A stretch of DNA of 64,000 nt from Cryphonectria parasitica EP155 (taxonomy: Eukaryota; Ascomycota; Sordariomycetes; Diaporthales; Cryphonectriaceae): the NCBI RefSeq assembly GCF_011745365.1, contig NW_024468911.1, positions 4,892,759 through 4,956,758 of the forward strand. Reading direction: 5' to 3'. The notes below the pieces were generated by a model that was not told the DNA's origin, did not search any database, and saw only the letters and a list, made by a program, of their open reading frames with translations. Below are positions 1 to 11,189 of the stretch, piece after piece (within the stretch, counting starts at the first letter, position 1; every line of letters starts with the position of its first letter). The position numbers and the translations under genes were made by a program.

Positions 1-3000
1 GACCGGCTGCAGGTAACTCGGATCTGTGCCGGGGGTGAGGTATGCGCCTGCTGGCATGCCGGATCGCAGATCAAGGGCCTGCTGAGTGGGCATAACAGGT
101 CTACTATAGCCGTATGGACTCTGTCTTGGTGGAGTGTATGGCGCTTCGCCGTGGTGCTGGTGGTAGTGCATTGGGTCGACTTGAGAGGGAATCGCCGGAG
201 CCAGATGGCTGCTTCGCGAGGCCGACTTGATATTGAAAGATTGCAGGGGTCTTTCGTCTTGTTCAGTAGTAGTAGTTGTAGTAGTCTGGCCAAGAGGATT
301 GTTCCCTTCTGTGCCCTTATTGGCCTTCAGAGCTGCAACGCCTGTATCCAGAGCCCGAAAGCCAGACTCTTTGGCATGAGTATCGGCGTCTGTGCCGTGC
401 ACCGCCTTGAGGTACTCGATGAACTCCAGGTATGCCTTGGAGACCGTTTCCAGGTGAGCCACAGTCAGGTGGACCGTGAGATCTGGGTTGGCAGGCTTGA
501 GGTCGTACTTGTGTTCCTTTGGCTGGGCATCAAACTCGGCGAGTGCCAGTGCAGTCTGACAAGCGTTGCGGATCTGGCGGCCGTTCCATCTCGCCTTGCT
601 GTTATGCCGCCAGTAGTGCCCAACTAGATGCATGATCTCAACCTCGTCGATCTTGATCTTCTTTCCCTTTTCGCCATATCGCGCGCGGATCATGCCGAGG
701 TTCAGCTTGAAGACTTTGCTGGTGGATATCTCGTCCAACGGCGGATAGTACAAGCTCATATGGATCCTCGACGCGAATGCCTCGTCAAAGTCTCCGATCC
801 GGTTGGTTGTCAGGAACAAAATTCCGCTGTAGTATTCTAGGACTCGCAGGAAAACTGTGTATGAGTTATTTTGTATTAGTATTATCAGTCTCTAGGAATT
901 AAATATGATGATATTAGCTGTGAAAGTTAGTACTGACCTGCAACCAGTCCGTTTCTTGTGAAATCCTCCCGCCGTCTCTCTGCGAGAAAGACATCTGCCT
1001 CGTCCAACAGAAGGATACAATCCCACCGGTTGGCCAGAGCAAAATTTGTTTGTAGACTCGATTCGACAGCTGCAGCATCGGATCCAAGATCACCTGGGTC
1101 GAGGAAAGTCAGTCAGCCTGTGATGACGGCCCTGATGCCAAGATATCAAGTATATTTGCTCACCACAAGTGATCTGAAACAGTGGTTTGTGGAACCTCTC
1201 AGCAACTCCCTCTGTATTTGTTCATTAGCACACTCTTTTGTGATGGGAATGAAAGATACTGGCCAACTTACCAGCCGTGGTCGTCTTTCCAACACCTGGG
1301 GCTCCATGAAGGAGAATGATTAAGCCCCTTCCTGTAAAAGTCCCGAGTCAAATAAGTACTATCTGGAAAAGAGAGAGAAGAGGGGGAAAAGAACAAAAAG
1401 GTAACCCAGGAATGAAGAATGCCATCAGCCAAAACTGTTTCAACATACCTTTGCCACGGACAATGTCGACTTGCTCCTCTTGATATTTTTGCGATGCCTT
1501 GTTTCGAAAATGCTGGGAGATGAGCGAAAGAACCATTTCTTTGTGGCCCTTAGGAAGAACTAGTCGGCCAAAGGCACTATGGTCATCATCATCTGAACTG
1601 TCATCATCAGGTGCAATTATCTTCTCAGCAGGGTTTCTGATCTCGGAAAGATAAGCGAGATTAAGAATCGCTGTAGAAAACATCATCAGTTTCGGGTTGG
1701 CACAATGTGAACAAAACGGGAAGTCGCCAAAACATACCCCATGTGCGGTCTCGCAGCACATAACCGGGCACAGCAGAAGCCATGATGAGCAGTTCCTTGT
1801 CCTTCAGCTCATTATCCTCGGTTTGGATCTCGGCGAGATTCCTCGGAAAGATGGCTACGGACGGCAACTTATGGGGCGTATCCTGTATTTCGGCGATAGC
1901 ATTGTTGATGAACTCTTCATAGAGTTTGTCTTCCACGTAGGCGTCGAGATGGACACGTTCTCTCCTGCAGCACTCAGCTGTACACTCCTCTTCATCCGCT
2001 TCAGAATTGGTGTCGTGATCGTTTGTTGCCCCTAGAAGCCGAGTGATTCTCGGACGCCACTTGTCATCCATGTTCATGATTCCTTCTTCGGTATCAATGA
2101 CCACCTGGCTTTCAACCTCGTCGCGGGCATCAACTGAGATGACATTTGAGATCAACACTTGCGTAGTACAAGAGTCTAGATAAATCAGAAAGTATCGAAT
2201 AGGATCTACTTACCCGTAAGACCAGCATAATACATATGCTTTACACCGGCCACATCAACAAACAACTTTCCTCTCTTGATGAGGCTTTGCTCGAGCTCAG
2301 CTACCCCACTGGCAAGTGTGTCTTCTGACGCAGCGTCATCGTCCTTTGGCTTGAAGCCCTGCGAAGACAAGCTGTTGTGCACACGAAAGCGGAGAGGGTA
2401 AATAGGCAATGCTGTGATGTTCCTCTCACCATCATACTTGCGGATGGTGAACCATTCGGAGACTGGGCCGAGAAGTTTTCCATCGAAGCTAACATAAACA
2501 CACTGGATGGAGATGGATTCTTGTTTGGAGGCGCTATTTCCATTCTGAAAAGGCGTCCAACGATTGGCCCCTCTGTGTTTTGAAGACTTGACACGGACGA
2601 CCTGGTATGCCTGCTTGCCGTCGGCATCAAGGACGATATCCCCGATCTGAAACAGGTGCCAAAGGTCTGAAAAGTAGACCGTTTCGTAGCTTGTACCCTG
2701 TAAATAAGTTCGTTTGGGGGTAATGTACTTGTCTATAAAATCGATCAAGCACTGAATATGTTCCAATGCCACTTCAGGCTTGGTGTAGCCCTTGGGGTCG
2801 GGGACGGTATCACCCTCGCGTGCAGCTGCGTCATCCGGTAGGAGGGCCCCCAGAGCATCTGTCAGCGTGGTTGCACGCAGTGTGTGCTGTCTTCTTGAAT
2901 GGGCATGTGCTTACCTGCCAAGCCTGTCTCGCTCCTCTGGGGCAAAGACATTGCTGTATCCCCATCCTCTGGCACTGTTTCTTTCTCTGAGCTGGTACTC

Positions 3001-3924
3001 TTTGGCTGAACTTCTTTGCAGGCCTTTGCGTACCACTCTCGTATTCGTGCCTCATAGTACGTCAACATCCGGAAAGGACGTAGCATAGCAATAGAAGGAT
3101 CTTCTATTTCCTCAAACTTAACAAGAAGGTCTGCGCCGTGGATGACCGACAACATCTTGATGATTTGTTTGGAATGGATTCTGATCCGTTCAGGAAGAGG
3201 TTCTTGCCCGCTGTACTGTCCTGTTTGAGTCTCGAATCGTTTCGAAGCAGCATCCACTGTGACTTGGGTCTTCGTCTTGGCGGGGGCTTTCGAAGCCACG
3301 GTCGCAAAATTCCAAAAGAAGTTGCTGCTGACGTCGGGCTCTCCAACAAGAATGTCGATGGCGAAAGCCGCATGAGTAGGTGTGTGTCGAGCAGTTTTGA
3401 AAGTGCTCCACTCGAGGAGGCTCATCTTCGGTTTCGCGGAATTATCCAGGGAACTCTCAGGAACAGACTTCTTGTTCCTGTACTTCTTGCCCTTTCTCTG
3501 CCACTTCCTGTGCCTTGGCCTTCTTTCTCTCCTTGTGTCTCTCGTACCTCTCCTTCTGTCTGGCGAGGCGATCAAGCTCCCACTCGAAATCTCCGCGCAG
3601 TCTGGCACGGAAGTAGTGAAAGTCCCTTGAGGAGATGGAAGAATCACTGCTCCACTCCTCGTCGTCCGACACATCCCATTGTGTGGGTGGTCCAAGCTTA
3701 CGCGAGTAGACAGGACGGAGTGACGCCTGAGGACGCATACCTTTGTGCGGCGCAGGCTGCAGGGAACGCCAAGTTACAAATTCATCTTTAACCATCATAA
3801 ATTTGGATGATGGATTCCCAAAATCCTCAGTATTCAAAAGCCGTAAACCTGTATCTCCAAATCCTCGGAAGGCTCCGCCTTCGAGCAATTCTTCTCGCTG
3901 TTCTGCGTGTCGCTGGTACAGTCT
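1..3924 (-). CDS. AAA+ ATPase with DUF7025 domain (partial, C-terminus off the window)
   Basis: Large fungal AAA+ ATPase of unknown substrate. Proposed exons: complement(<1..854, 938..1093, 1164..1211, 1272..1331, 1449..1670, 1738..2133, 2214..2858, 2915..3425, 3484..3924), 1,111 codons seen. The N-terminal exon is charged and helical. Exons 2-3 carry the DUF7025 signature (FSDLWHLFQIGD, then CVYVSFDG, ITALPIYPLRF, VDVAGVKHMYYAG). The AAA core follows: Walker A GAPGVGKTTTA in the 60-nt exon, Walker B CILLLDEADVF in the 156-nt exon, sensor TTNR and SRIHMSLYYPPLD with a putative arginine finger in the last exon. A His/Gln/Pro-rich tail runs off the window. The start is unresolved: the frame is open back to an AG acceptor-like CTAG at 3925-3928, and the first in-frame ATG is at 3801. 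The 58-nt intron at 3426-3483 is my least certain splice. All seven introns downstream of it are phase 1. Confidence 0.88.
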
Positions 3925-4467
3925 CTAGCCAGTAGGGCCCCTCAGTTCCTCCACGTTGAGTTCTTCTGCGGGCTTCATGTGGACGCCATCACGGATCGGT
4001 ACACTGGGGGGTTCGCCATGATTCGGAGCTTCATCTGTCAGCTGCTCTGCCAATTCGACTTTGGCGAGAAGCTGTCCGCCTCCGTTGTGACGAGGGAGCT
4101 GGTTCAGCATGGCGATATCAACGAGCTGTGCAGGTTGTTTGAGTGGCTGGTTCACCTGCTGCCGAGTTATGTCGTGTTGGTGTGCCTTATTGACGGCATT
4201 TTGTACTATGAGCGGCCCGAGTTTCTTGGGAGTATGGAACATGTCCTGGTCACCGTCTTGCGACTGTCGGCCGAGCAGAGCACACATGCGGCGATGAAGG
4301 TTCTCGTCACTAGCCCGACGAGGACCTGCGAGGAGGCAAGGCGACCGTTCCCGGATGACCTTGTTGTTTCCATGGATGCGATAGGTCTGCCGGGAATGGT
4401 TGCCAGTCAGTCAAGACTTCAAAGGCAACTTGAAGAAGAGCATAGTGTTGCTGTGGAATATGAATAA
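3843..4467 (+). pseudogene. Fragment of a fungal NTPase-associated hypothetical protein
   Basis: The plus-strand frame is open from about 3843 to the stop at 4467. It reads like the C-terminal half of a widespread fungal family of unknown function. Visible pieces include FFCGLHVDA, GGFAMIRSFICQLLCQFDF, LCRLFEWLVHLLPSYVVLVC, DGILYYERPEFLG and KVLVTSPTRTCEEA. In intact relatives, as I recall them, such segments follow an ATP-binding region, and no P-loop exists upstream here: the preceding DNA encodes the 5' exon of the AAA ATPase on the other strand. I therefore call it a truncated relic. It could instead be a short expressed gene using a non-ATG or downstream ATG start (MIRSF, about 4018). 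The family assignment is from memory of sequence pattern, not a search. Confidence 0.4.
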
Positions 4468-4848
4468 TATGAAGCAGCAAGAGAAGATAGGAAATAGATT
4501 GATGTACATGCGTTCGACTACTACTTGCACAGACCAAATGCATTCATGCATGCCTATCCACTTCTGAGTGGTCATTTCTCTGGGCTGTCGCACCACATAC
4601 GTTTGTCACAAATTATCAACATCTAGGCACATTAAGCACAACTACATAGGTGTAGTTTCTTACTTGGTAGTTTGTGAAGAATGATCTGTCTTCTGTCAAC
4701 GTAATTTTCATTCAAATTATCTATTTCCAGAGATTGATTTTGTCGCTATGCAATTGAGGTATCCGCAGAATTCGAAATAGAATGCAGATATCCCACCCAA
4801 TCATTCGTAGACACACACATACACACACGGGAATTCCTCGCCCAAAAT
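4468..4848. other. Intergenic, no gene seen
   Basis: AT-rich spacer between the plus-strand relic and the stop of the AFG1-type gene. It has a short CA-rich stretch near 4810-4830. No coding potential seen on either strand. Confidence 0.6.
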
Positions 4849-6767
4849 TTACATGGAATCCTCCATCTGTCGCGATCGGGCTTTGAGGAAGCTGTCCCGC
4901 TCCGGCTTACCGCCGCGCTGCTCAAGGCCCATGCCCCTCTCCACCCATTCCTGCGAGCCCATCTCAGTCAGACGGGACAGCGCTCGGAAGAAGGCGAAGG
5001 CCTCCTCATCGTTGGCAAAAAGTGCGGACCCTTTGAGCTTCAGAGCCTGCTGCTCTGGGTCCTCCATCAGGTCCTTGATGACCTGTGTGACCTCGGTGCT
5101 GCTCGACTCGTGGGCGGAGCCCTGAAGCAGGGACTCAGCGACCTCGTCCTTGGAGGTGAACAACTCAGTGAGCGGCTTGGCGGTGGTAAGGACGAGCTTG
5201 GCGTGCGACTCGTACACGGCGTCGATGAACGTGATGAAGCGTCGGGCCAGGTCCCTCTCTCGCAGCGTCATTCCGGGCACCTCCGTGACGACAAAGGCAT
5301 CGTATGAACGGGTCAGCTCGATGAAATCGGCCGCTGACTTGGGCTTCTTGATAAGCTCGTCGAAGGTGAACCAGGCGCACCGTCCGCTGACCCGTGGGAC
5401 AAAAATCTCGCGACCCCATACGTGTTGAACTTCCGAGTGTGGTTCGGTGGTGTCGGGATCGCCCAGGAAGCGGAACCATTTCTCGGCGTGGTCGGCGGCG
5501 TGAGCGTCAAGGGGTGTGTGGTAGACACCCGATGGTGGCCTAGGGATCTTTCGGTAGTCTGTTGGCGAGTCGAGGTTGATGACATGCAGCCTGCTCTTCA
5601 GCAGGTGGATAGCTGGCACGAAGGATTCACGTTGGATACCGTTCTTGTAAAGCTCGTCTGGATGTCTGTTGGAGGTAGTGACAAGCACCACGCCGTGCGA
5701 CATGAGCGCCTCGAGTAGCCTGTTGATTCCCAAGAGTCAGCCAACGGGGGGTCTTCTTCAGAGACCTAGGCAGAGGACAGAAGGAAGAAGAGAAAATGGA
5801 TCGAGGGGGTTTGGCTACCTTCGCAGAATCATGGCGTCTGCCACATCGGTGCACTGAAACTCGTCGAAACACAAGACATTGCCGTGCTCAGCGATATCTG
5901 CTGCGACAAGAGGCACAGCGTCTATGTCGTTCCCATGTGACATCTTCATGCGGTGCAACCGCCTATGTACGTCCTGCATGAAGTTGTGGAAGTGTATCCT
6001 CGTCTTGGAGCGGACACTGCTGGGCAGGGTGTCGTAGAAGAGATCCATCAACATTGTCTTGCCGCTGCCCACGTCGCCGTACAGGTAGAGACCGCGAGGA
6101 AGGTTTGTCGGTATCTCCCCGAGGACTGCCTTCTTGGACTTGCCACCGCCGAAGAAGGAGAAGAGGGATTTCGACGGCTGGAGGTCCTCGACGCTGGGGT
6201 GGACGACAGGCGGGGCGTTGTAGTGCCTGAGCTCATCGTGCAGGTGCTGCAGGTTCTGTATGATACCTGGCACGACAAGGTGTCAGCTTGAAAGCGCCCA
6301 TAGCAGAAGCGAAGGAACTTTGTCTTTTTCTTTCTTTTGAACTTGCCTCGCTGGTGGGGATCGTTCTTCAGACGGCCCTCGGCGACCCGGCGGTCGTACT
6401 CCTGGATAGGCCCGAAATTGTCACGGTTGACTGTCGACAAGGTCAGCGAATGGACCGTGTGGCAACGCTCCTCCTCGTGTGTTCTGCTCCCGGGCTGAGA
6501 CGCACCATTCTCAATCGTCGACGAGGCCACCGATGCTGGTCTCCTCTGTCCAGCTGCAAAAATAGCCGGGAATGCGATGCGCGCTGCCGGTCTCGACGAT
6601 GACGAGGTATCCTTTGTCACCAGCCTCCGCCCGGACGAGGCACTTGTCTGCAACAGTCTCCTTGCAGCAATGGCGGTGCGCAGTCTTTGGCCATTAGAAG
6701 CCACGCATGTCCGAGATGCGAAGCATGGTCTTCGAGAAGGGGCAGCGCGGAGGGCGCATCTGCGCAT
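4849..6767 (-). CDS. AFG1: AFG1/LACE1-family mitochondrial AAA ATPase
   Basis: Mitochondrial inner-membrane ATPase. In yeast and animals the family assists turnover of mitochondrially encoded respiratory subunits. Exons: complement(4849..5719, 5819..6266, 6347..6767), 579 aa. The ATG at 6767 opens an Arg/Ser/Ala-rich presequence with a likely cleavage region at [10 protein letters not shown]. The conserved DxRVxEGxLxxDPHQ-type segment ends exon 1. Walker A is GDVGSGKT (residues about 204-211), Walker B is [11 protein letters not shown] (about 271-281), and the [14 protein letters not shown] motif typical of AFG1 opens exon 3. Length is ordinary for the fungal family. Intron 1 (6267-6346, 80 nt) has a GC donor, GCAAGT, with a CTGAC branch and CCAG acceptor; no GT alternative restores the frame. 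Intron 2 (5720-5818) is GT-AG. Confidence 0.95.
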
Positions 6768-7460
6768 CGTTGTTCGTTTCAGGAGGTGGGGTCGAGCAAA
6801 AAGTCGCCGCGGCGGATGTTATATTGTACAGTAGTCTGTCTGTCTTTTTCGTATTTCGATTTATGTCTATTCGTTGGTCATAACAGCATCGTCGTATTGA
6901 TGTTTTATTCTTCGCAAAAGAGCAAAGGAAGCAAAGAAACAATGAGGCTCGAGGGCAGATGGTGGGCGAAATAGCAGGAGGAGGAAGGAGAGGAGGAGGA
7001 GGGAGGCGGATCGTGGTTATCTCTTGAAGTTGACATCCCGAAGCGAACCCGCAAAACCCGGCCCAGCACGCAAGCGCCGCCCGTCGGCCGTCAGATTTAT
7101 GGCAGGCGACCCGCTAAATTCTTTTTGACAACCAGGACTATGACGTAGGGGGTATAGTGAACGAGTACTTAGGTACTTACTGCCACAGTACTATAATTAC
7201 TCGGCGGCCTGCGGTTGATGATCACATGCGAACCATCTTTCAACAAATAATCCCTTGGAGGCAATGACTTTAGTTCTTCTTCTTTTTTTATATTGTGACT
7301 CTCTTACAGCGCAACACTTCAGATACGCGGTGGCTATATTTATCCTTCTGCCTCACGTCTGCTGCAGCAGGCCAATAATGCAATTTCGTGGATATTCCAG
7401 GCCAGACATTTTCTTCCCTACACCGCACGCAGCCTTGGTTCTATTCTCTTCTTTTTGTGA
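6768..7460. other. Intergenic between two minus-strand genes
   Basis: Upstream region of the AFG1-type gene and downstream region of the DUF1295 gene. It has a GGA-rich patch near 6975-7010 and is otherwise unremarkable. No supported gene. Confidence 0.55.
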
Positions 7461-8321
7461 TCAGAACACGCCAGGGAGAAGCCTCCACGGCACATCCTCC
7501 TTGTATCGACCCCACTGGTCTTTATACCTCCGCGACATATAATAGTCGAGGGAAACCATCCCGTTCCGCGCAAAGAACCAGGCCTGAAGCGAGGCAGCTG
7601 CCGCACCCGCGATCCAGCCACCAGCAGCAAGCGCATAGCCTGCCCTCCACAGCGTGTGCCCGCCGTAGTTGATATGTCTTGCCCAGGCCCATAGGCCCTC
7701 GCGGCATAGCCTACCCTTATTCTCGGCTCTGTCTTTGAATTGTTTGCGCTGGAACTCTGCGACCTTCTCCAGAGCCATGCCAGCTACGTATAGCAGCGCG
7801 CCGGCAGCGACAGGGAGTGAGATCCTCGTGCGGCGCCTCCCACCAACCAGGGATATGGTGAACGGCCAAGTCGACAGCGCTGCAGAGGTTGCAGACGCGA
7901 TGAGCAGGAGGGAGTTGATGCTGTTGCAAAAGGTATTGCAGGCCGAGACGAGAAATGCAGATTCCATGGGCAGCTGCTCCTGCGACAGATAGGTCGCCCA
8001 CATGATCTGCTCAGCTGCTGATCCGACGGCCATCCCTAGGAGGATGAGGCGTTCGAGAGGCAGGCCAAGCCGGTCAATGAGCCTGATACCCGTACCAGTG
8101 ATGATTGTAGCGCTCAGCGGGATGGTCGAGAGCCCCAGCCTGGCCAGGATGCCCGCGCCGAGGCCATGGGCGAGGATCTGGTACTGGAGAAAAGGGTCGA
8201 GGGCGCGCAGGCCGATCAGGGTTGTTGTGGCTATGGGGCTTGGCTTCTTGACGCCGCGCGTGACGATTTCTATGGTCCTGGGCCTGGAAGGTGGCGGGGA
8301 TGAGGTCTTGCCGGCGGGCAT
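7461..8321 (-). CDS. DUF1295 membrane protein (steroid 5-alpha-reductase-like fold)
   Basis: Intronless, 286 aa, ATG at 8321. Several hydrophobic helices span the protein after a short Pro/Ser-rich N-terminus containing TRGVKKPSP. The C-terminal third has the DUF1295 pattern: GLWAWARHINYGGHTLWRAG followed by SLDYYMSRRYKDQWGRYKEDVPWRLLPGVF-like residues (positions about 205-286). DUF1295 proteins share the NADPH-binding membrane fold of steroid 5-alpha reductases and isoprenylcysteine methyltransferases. Fungal members are mostly uncharacterised, so reductase activity is an inference from fold only. It lies tail-to-head with the AFG1-type gene with no sign of co-regulation. Confidence 0.88.
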   Translation of the reverse strand: MPAGKTSSPPPSRPRTIEIVTRGVKKPSPIATTTLIGLRALDPFLQYQILAHGLGAGILARLGLSTIPLSATIITGTGIRLIDRLGLPLERLILLGMAVGSAAEQIMWATYLSQEQLPMESAFLVSACNTFCNSINSLLLIASATSAALSTWPFTISLVGGRRRTRISLPVAAGALLYVAGMALEKVAEFQRKQFKDRAENKGRLCREGLWAWARHINYGGHTLWRAGYALAAGGWIAGAAAASLQAWFFARNGMVSLDYYMSRRYKDQWGRYKEDVPWRLLPGVF

Positions 8322-9131
8322 CGTGACGATTGACTGGGAAGTCTCATCGAGTCGAAGATGGTTATGTCAAGAACACTGTACTTTTCCCTGGAAGGCTGCA
8401 GTGAAACCTAGAGACGCGTTGGGAAGCAAGGGAGGAGGAGGCAGTCATGGCCCTAAATATGCAGCAAAACCCTTATTTCGAAAGTTTCCCTCATTGGACT
8501 CGAGACTACATACCAGTCAGGAGACAAAAACCAGGCGGCATTTCCTCCAACACGGGGTAACTAGCTCCTGTCTGAGGGTCCGCCATCAGACCACTCCTCG
8601 TCGCATTGTATTTAGAGTTCCGAGTCGCGCCTCCATCTGATCTAATCATCGCCTCTTGGCCCCAGTTTAGCAACATCTCTTAAACTGCTGTGAGCACCTA
8701 CTATGTAAAGTAATACTAGGTAAAGTTAGTACTCAAGCAAGCCAAATTGCGGCACTGCCCAACGATGACGGGAAATAACGGGCTCTGTGTGGAGACCAGG
8801 ACTGTGCCTGGACCAGTGCTGAAGAGACCTCGTGAGTGATGATAATCAACCGAAGGATCAGAGTGACACCACCTGGCTGATCTCCTCTTGCTGATCTGAC
8901 CATTTCTGCTTGGGAATTCTCTCTCTCATATCTAGCCATCCAATCTGATCGTATAACGCCAAATAACCTATTTGCCCACATACATATACACCAAAAGAGA
9001 AAGAAAGGTAAAGAGAGAAAAGGGAACAAGGAGTGTGGAGCTGTCCTAACGAATTATGTGTAAACGCATCCCACCTTGACGCAACTTCCCCTCTGCCTGC
9101 ATGTCTCCTTTCGAGAGACTTTCCCACCTCC
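8322..9131. other. Intergenic, no gene seen
   Basis: Upstream region of the DUF1295 gene and 3' flank of the efflux-pump gene. Short frames here lack family resemblance. Nothing else visible. Confidence 0.55.
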
Positions 9132-11189
9132 TTAGTTCACTTTCCCTTCCTCGCTCGCCTTCAAACCACCTTCTCCTCCCGCCTCAGCCCTTGCTGCCCC
9201 CTGCGGCTTCGCATCACCACCCTTCGGCTTCACACTCTTCCACTCCATCGCAGCAAGCCCGAGAACAGCCAAGCAGCACACCACGAGCCCAATCAAAAAC
9301 ACCACCCTCAGCGCCTCATTATACGACACCAGCACCTTCTCCCTCAGGCTCGCAGGGACCGAGGCAAGCAGGCCCGTCGCGCCGCTCGTCGTGATCAGGG
9401 ACGCATCGATCCCCGCCACCCCGGAGAGCCGCTTGAGGAGCTGCGTGCTTAACACATTCTCGCCCACAGACACAAAGATCGTCGAGCCCAGGAGCTGCGA
9501 GAAGACCATGAAGGCCAGGCCTGTGGGAATGTCCTTCTTGGGCAGGACAACCTGTGTTGCTAGGTTGGGCACCTGAAACGACCACCCGTAGCCGAGGCCG
9601 TAGAGGAGCTGGTAGCCGATCCACTGACCCGTGCTTGTGTCGGTGTGGAGGGTCGTGAGGAGTCCAGCTCCGATAGTCATGATGCAGGACCCTAGCAGCG
9701 CGAGAGGGTTGTAGTACCCGATCTTCCCGTTGATGAAGCCGCCCGAGATGCTGCCGACCACCACGGGAAGCATCAGAGCGAGTAGACGGATGCCGGAATC
9801 TTGTGCGGATACGCCCTTGATGGACTGGAACCAGATGGGCAGGAAGTAGACTGTGGTTACAGTTCTGCAGGTTAGCCACGAGGGAAATCTTTCGTTTATG
9901 TGGGGTCGCCTCTGGTTTTCTCACCGAAGATGTAGTTACCAGCACCCAGCCAGACGCCAGAGAAGGCAGTAGAGATGATGGTCCTTTGCTTGAGAATGCG
10001 TGGCGGCAGTGTTGCAGTGGCGGGCAGCTTGGCCTGAACCACGGCGAAAGCAACCAGGAGGACGCCGGACAGAGTGAGGAGGGCTACGATGCGCCCGTTG
10101 CTCCACTGTGTCATGTTAGCCTCGGCGTTTTCCCAATTGTACAAATGGCTTGTTGTCTCTTACAGCGTAGGTCTGGCCACCCCATTGGAGAGCCAGTATG
10201 AGACAGACGATCCCAGGGACGAAGAAGAGCGTCCCTGGCAGGTCGAGCTGTTTGAGCTTCGTCTGCAGCGGGAGATGCATAGTGTCCCGGTCAGCTGCGT
10301 GGAGGAACGGAATGATGACGGCTGTGGCTACTGCGCCGATGGGGAGGTCGAGGTAGAAGCACCACCGCCATGTCACGTCCGAGGTGAAGACCCCGCCGAC
10401 AAGAGGCCCGATGATAGTTGCAATGCCGAAGACAGAACCCATGAGGCCCTGGATTATAGGCCTCTTCTCGAGGGGGACGATGAAGACAATGGAGACCATC
10501 TGAAAGGTTCGGTATTAGTATCAGACATGGAGACCAGAGATCTGTCTAAAGTCAAGATAGAGGGAGGGCTGGATTTGACTTACTGCTCCAGTTGTGATGC
10601 CGGCTGCACCTATCCCAGCAATTGCCCTGCCCACGATGAAGGCTGTCGAGCTGGGTGCCGCTCCACAGAGGGCAGAGGCGGTCTCAAAGATGAGGATGCT
10701 GGTCAGGAGAGTTGTTTTGACCGGAAAGAAGGAATATATTTTGCCATACAGCAGTTGGCATGCGCAGAATGTCAGCAGGTACGCACTGCCGTACCAGCCA
10801 ACATCAGAGAGGGAGTCGAATTCGTTGGTGATTTGTGGTATAGCCTATGAACAAGAGGTGGTGATTGATCAGCTTATGCTCTTCATATAATACTGATTAA
10901 TGAAATGTCCTGAGGGGAGGGTAACAAGACTGAAACCAAAGGTACGTGTAATTATTCGTACAGTCGAGATAACAGTCCTGTCCAGGCTAGGAAGAAACAC
11001 GCTCATTACAGTCGCAGCCAGCAGCAGTACTATCTTGGGGGAAGACAGCTTTTGTTCTTCGGCGGCCATATTGTTTTTACTGATGTCCTGTGCGGTGACA
11101 GCACGAGTGCTGGTCTCATCAGCCTGGGATGGCTCTGGGGTTGAGCCATCTGGGATCTTCTCGAAGTGGTTCGACTGTAACGAAGTCAT
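9132..11189 (-). CDS. MFS efflux transporter, DHA2 (14-TM) type
   Basis: Proton-coupled drug or metabolite exporter of the plasma or vacuolar membrane. Exons: complement(9132..9850, 9925..10105, 10164..10499, 10584..10844, 10962..11189), 574 aa. The ATG at 11189 has a good fungal context (CACCATGAC); an in-frame ATG at 11216 would add nine residues. The cytosolic N-terminus is polar. TM1 carries the DHA2 pattern [17 protein letters not shown], and motif C appears as [12 protein letters not shown] in exon 3, followed by [13 protein letters not shown]. Fourteen hydrophobic segments are plausible. For the last intron the nearer AG at 9870-9871 would give a stop, so the acceptor is the one just before 9850. 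It is divergent from the Zn2Cys6 gene at 12001, which may control it. Substrate unknown. Confidence 0.93.

Noticed and set aside
151..1323. Plus-strand frames at the left edge
   Set aside because: They are opposite the terminal exons of the AAA ATPase, whose Walker and sensor motifs are on the minus strand.
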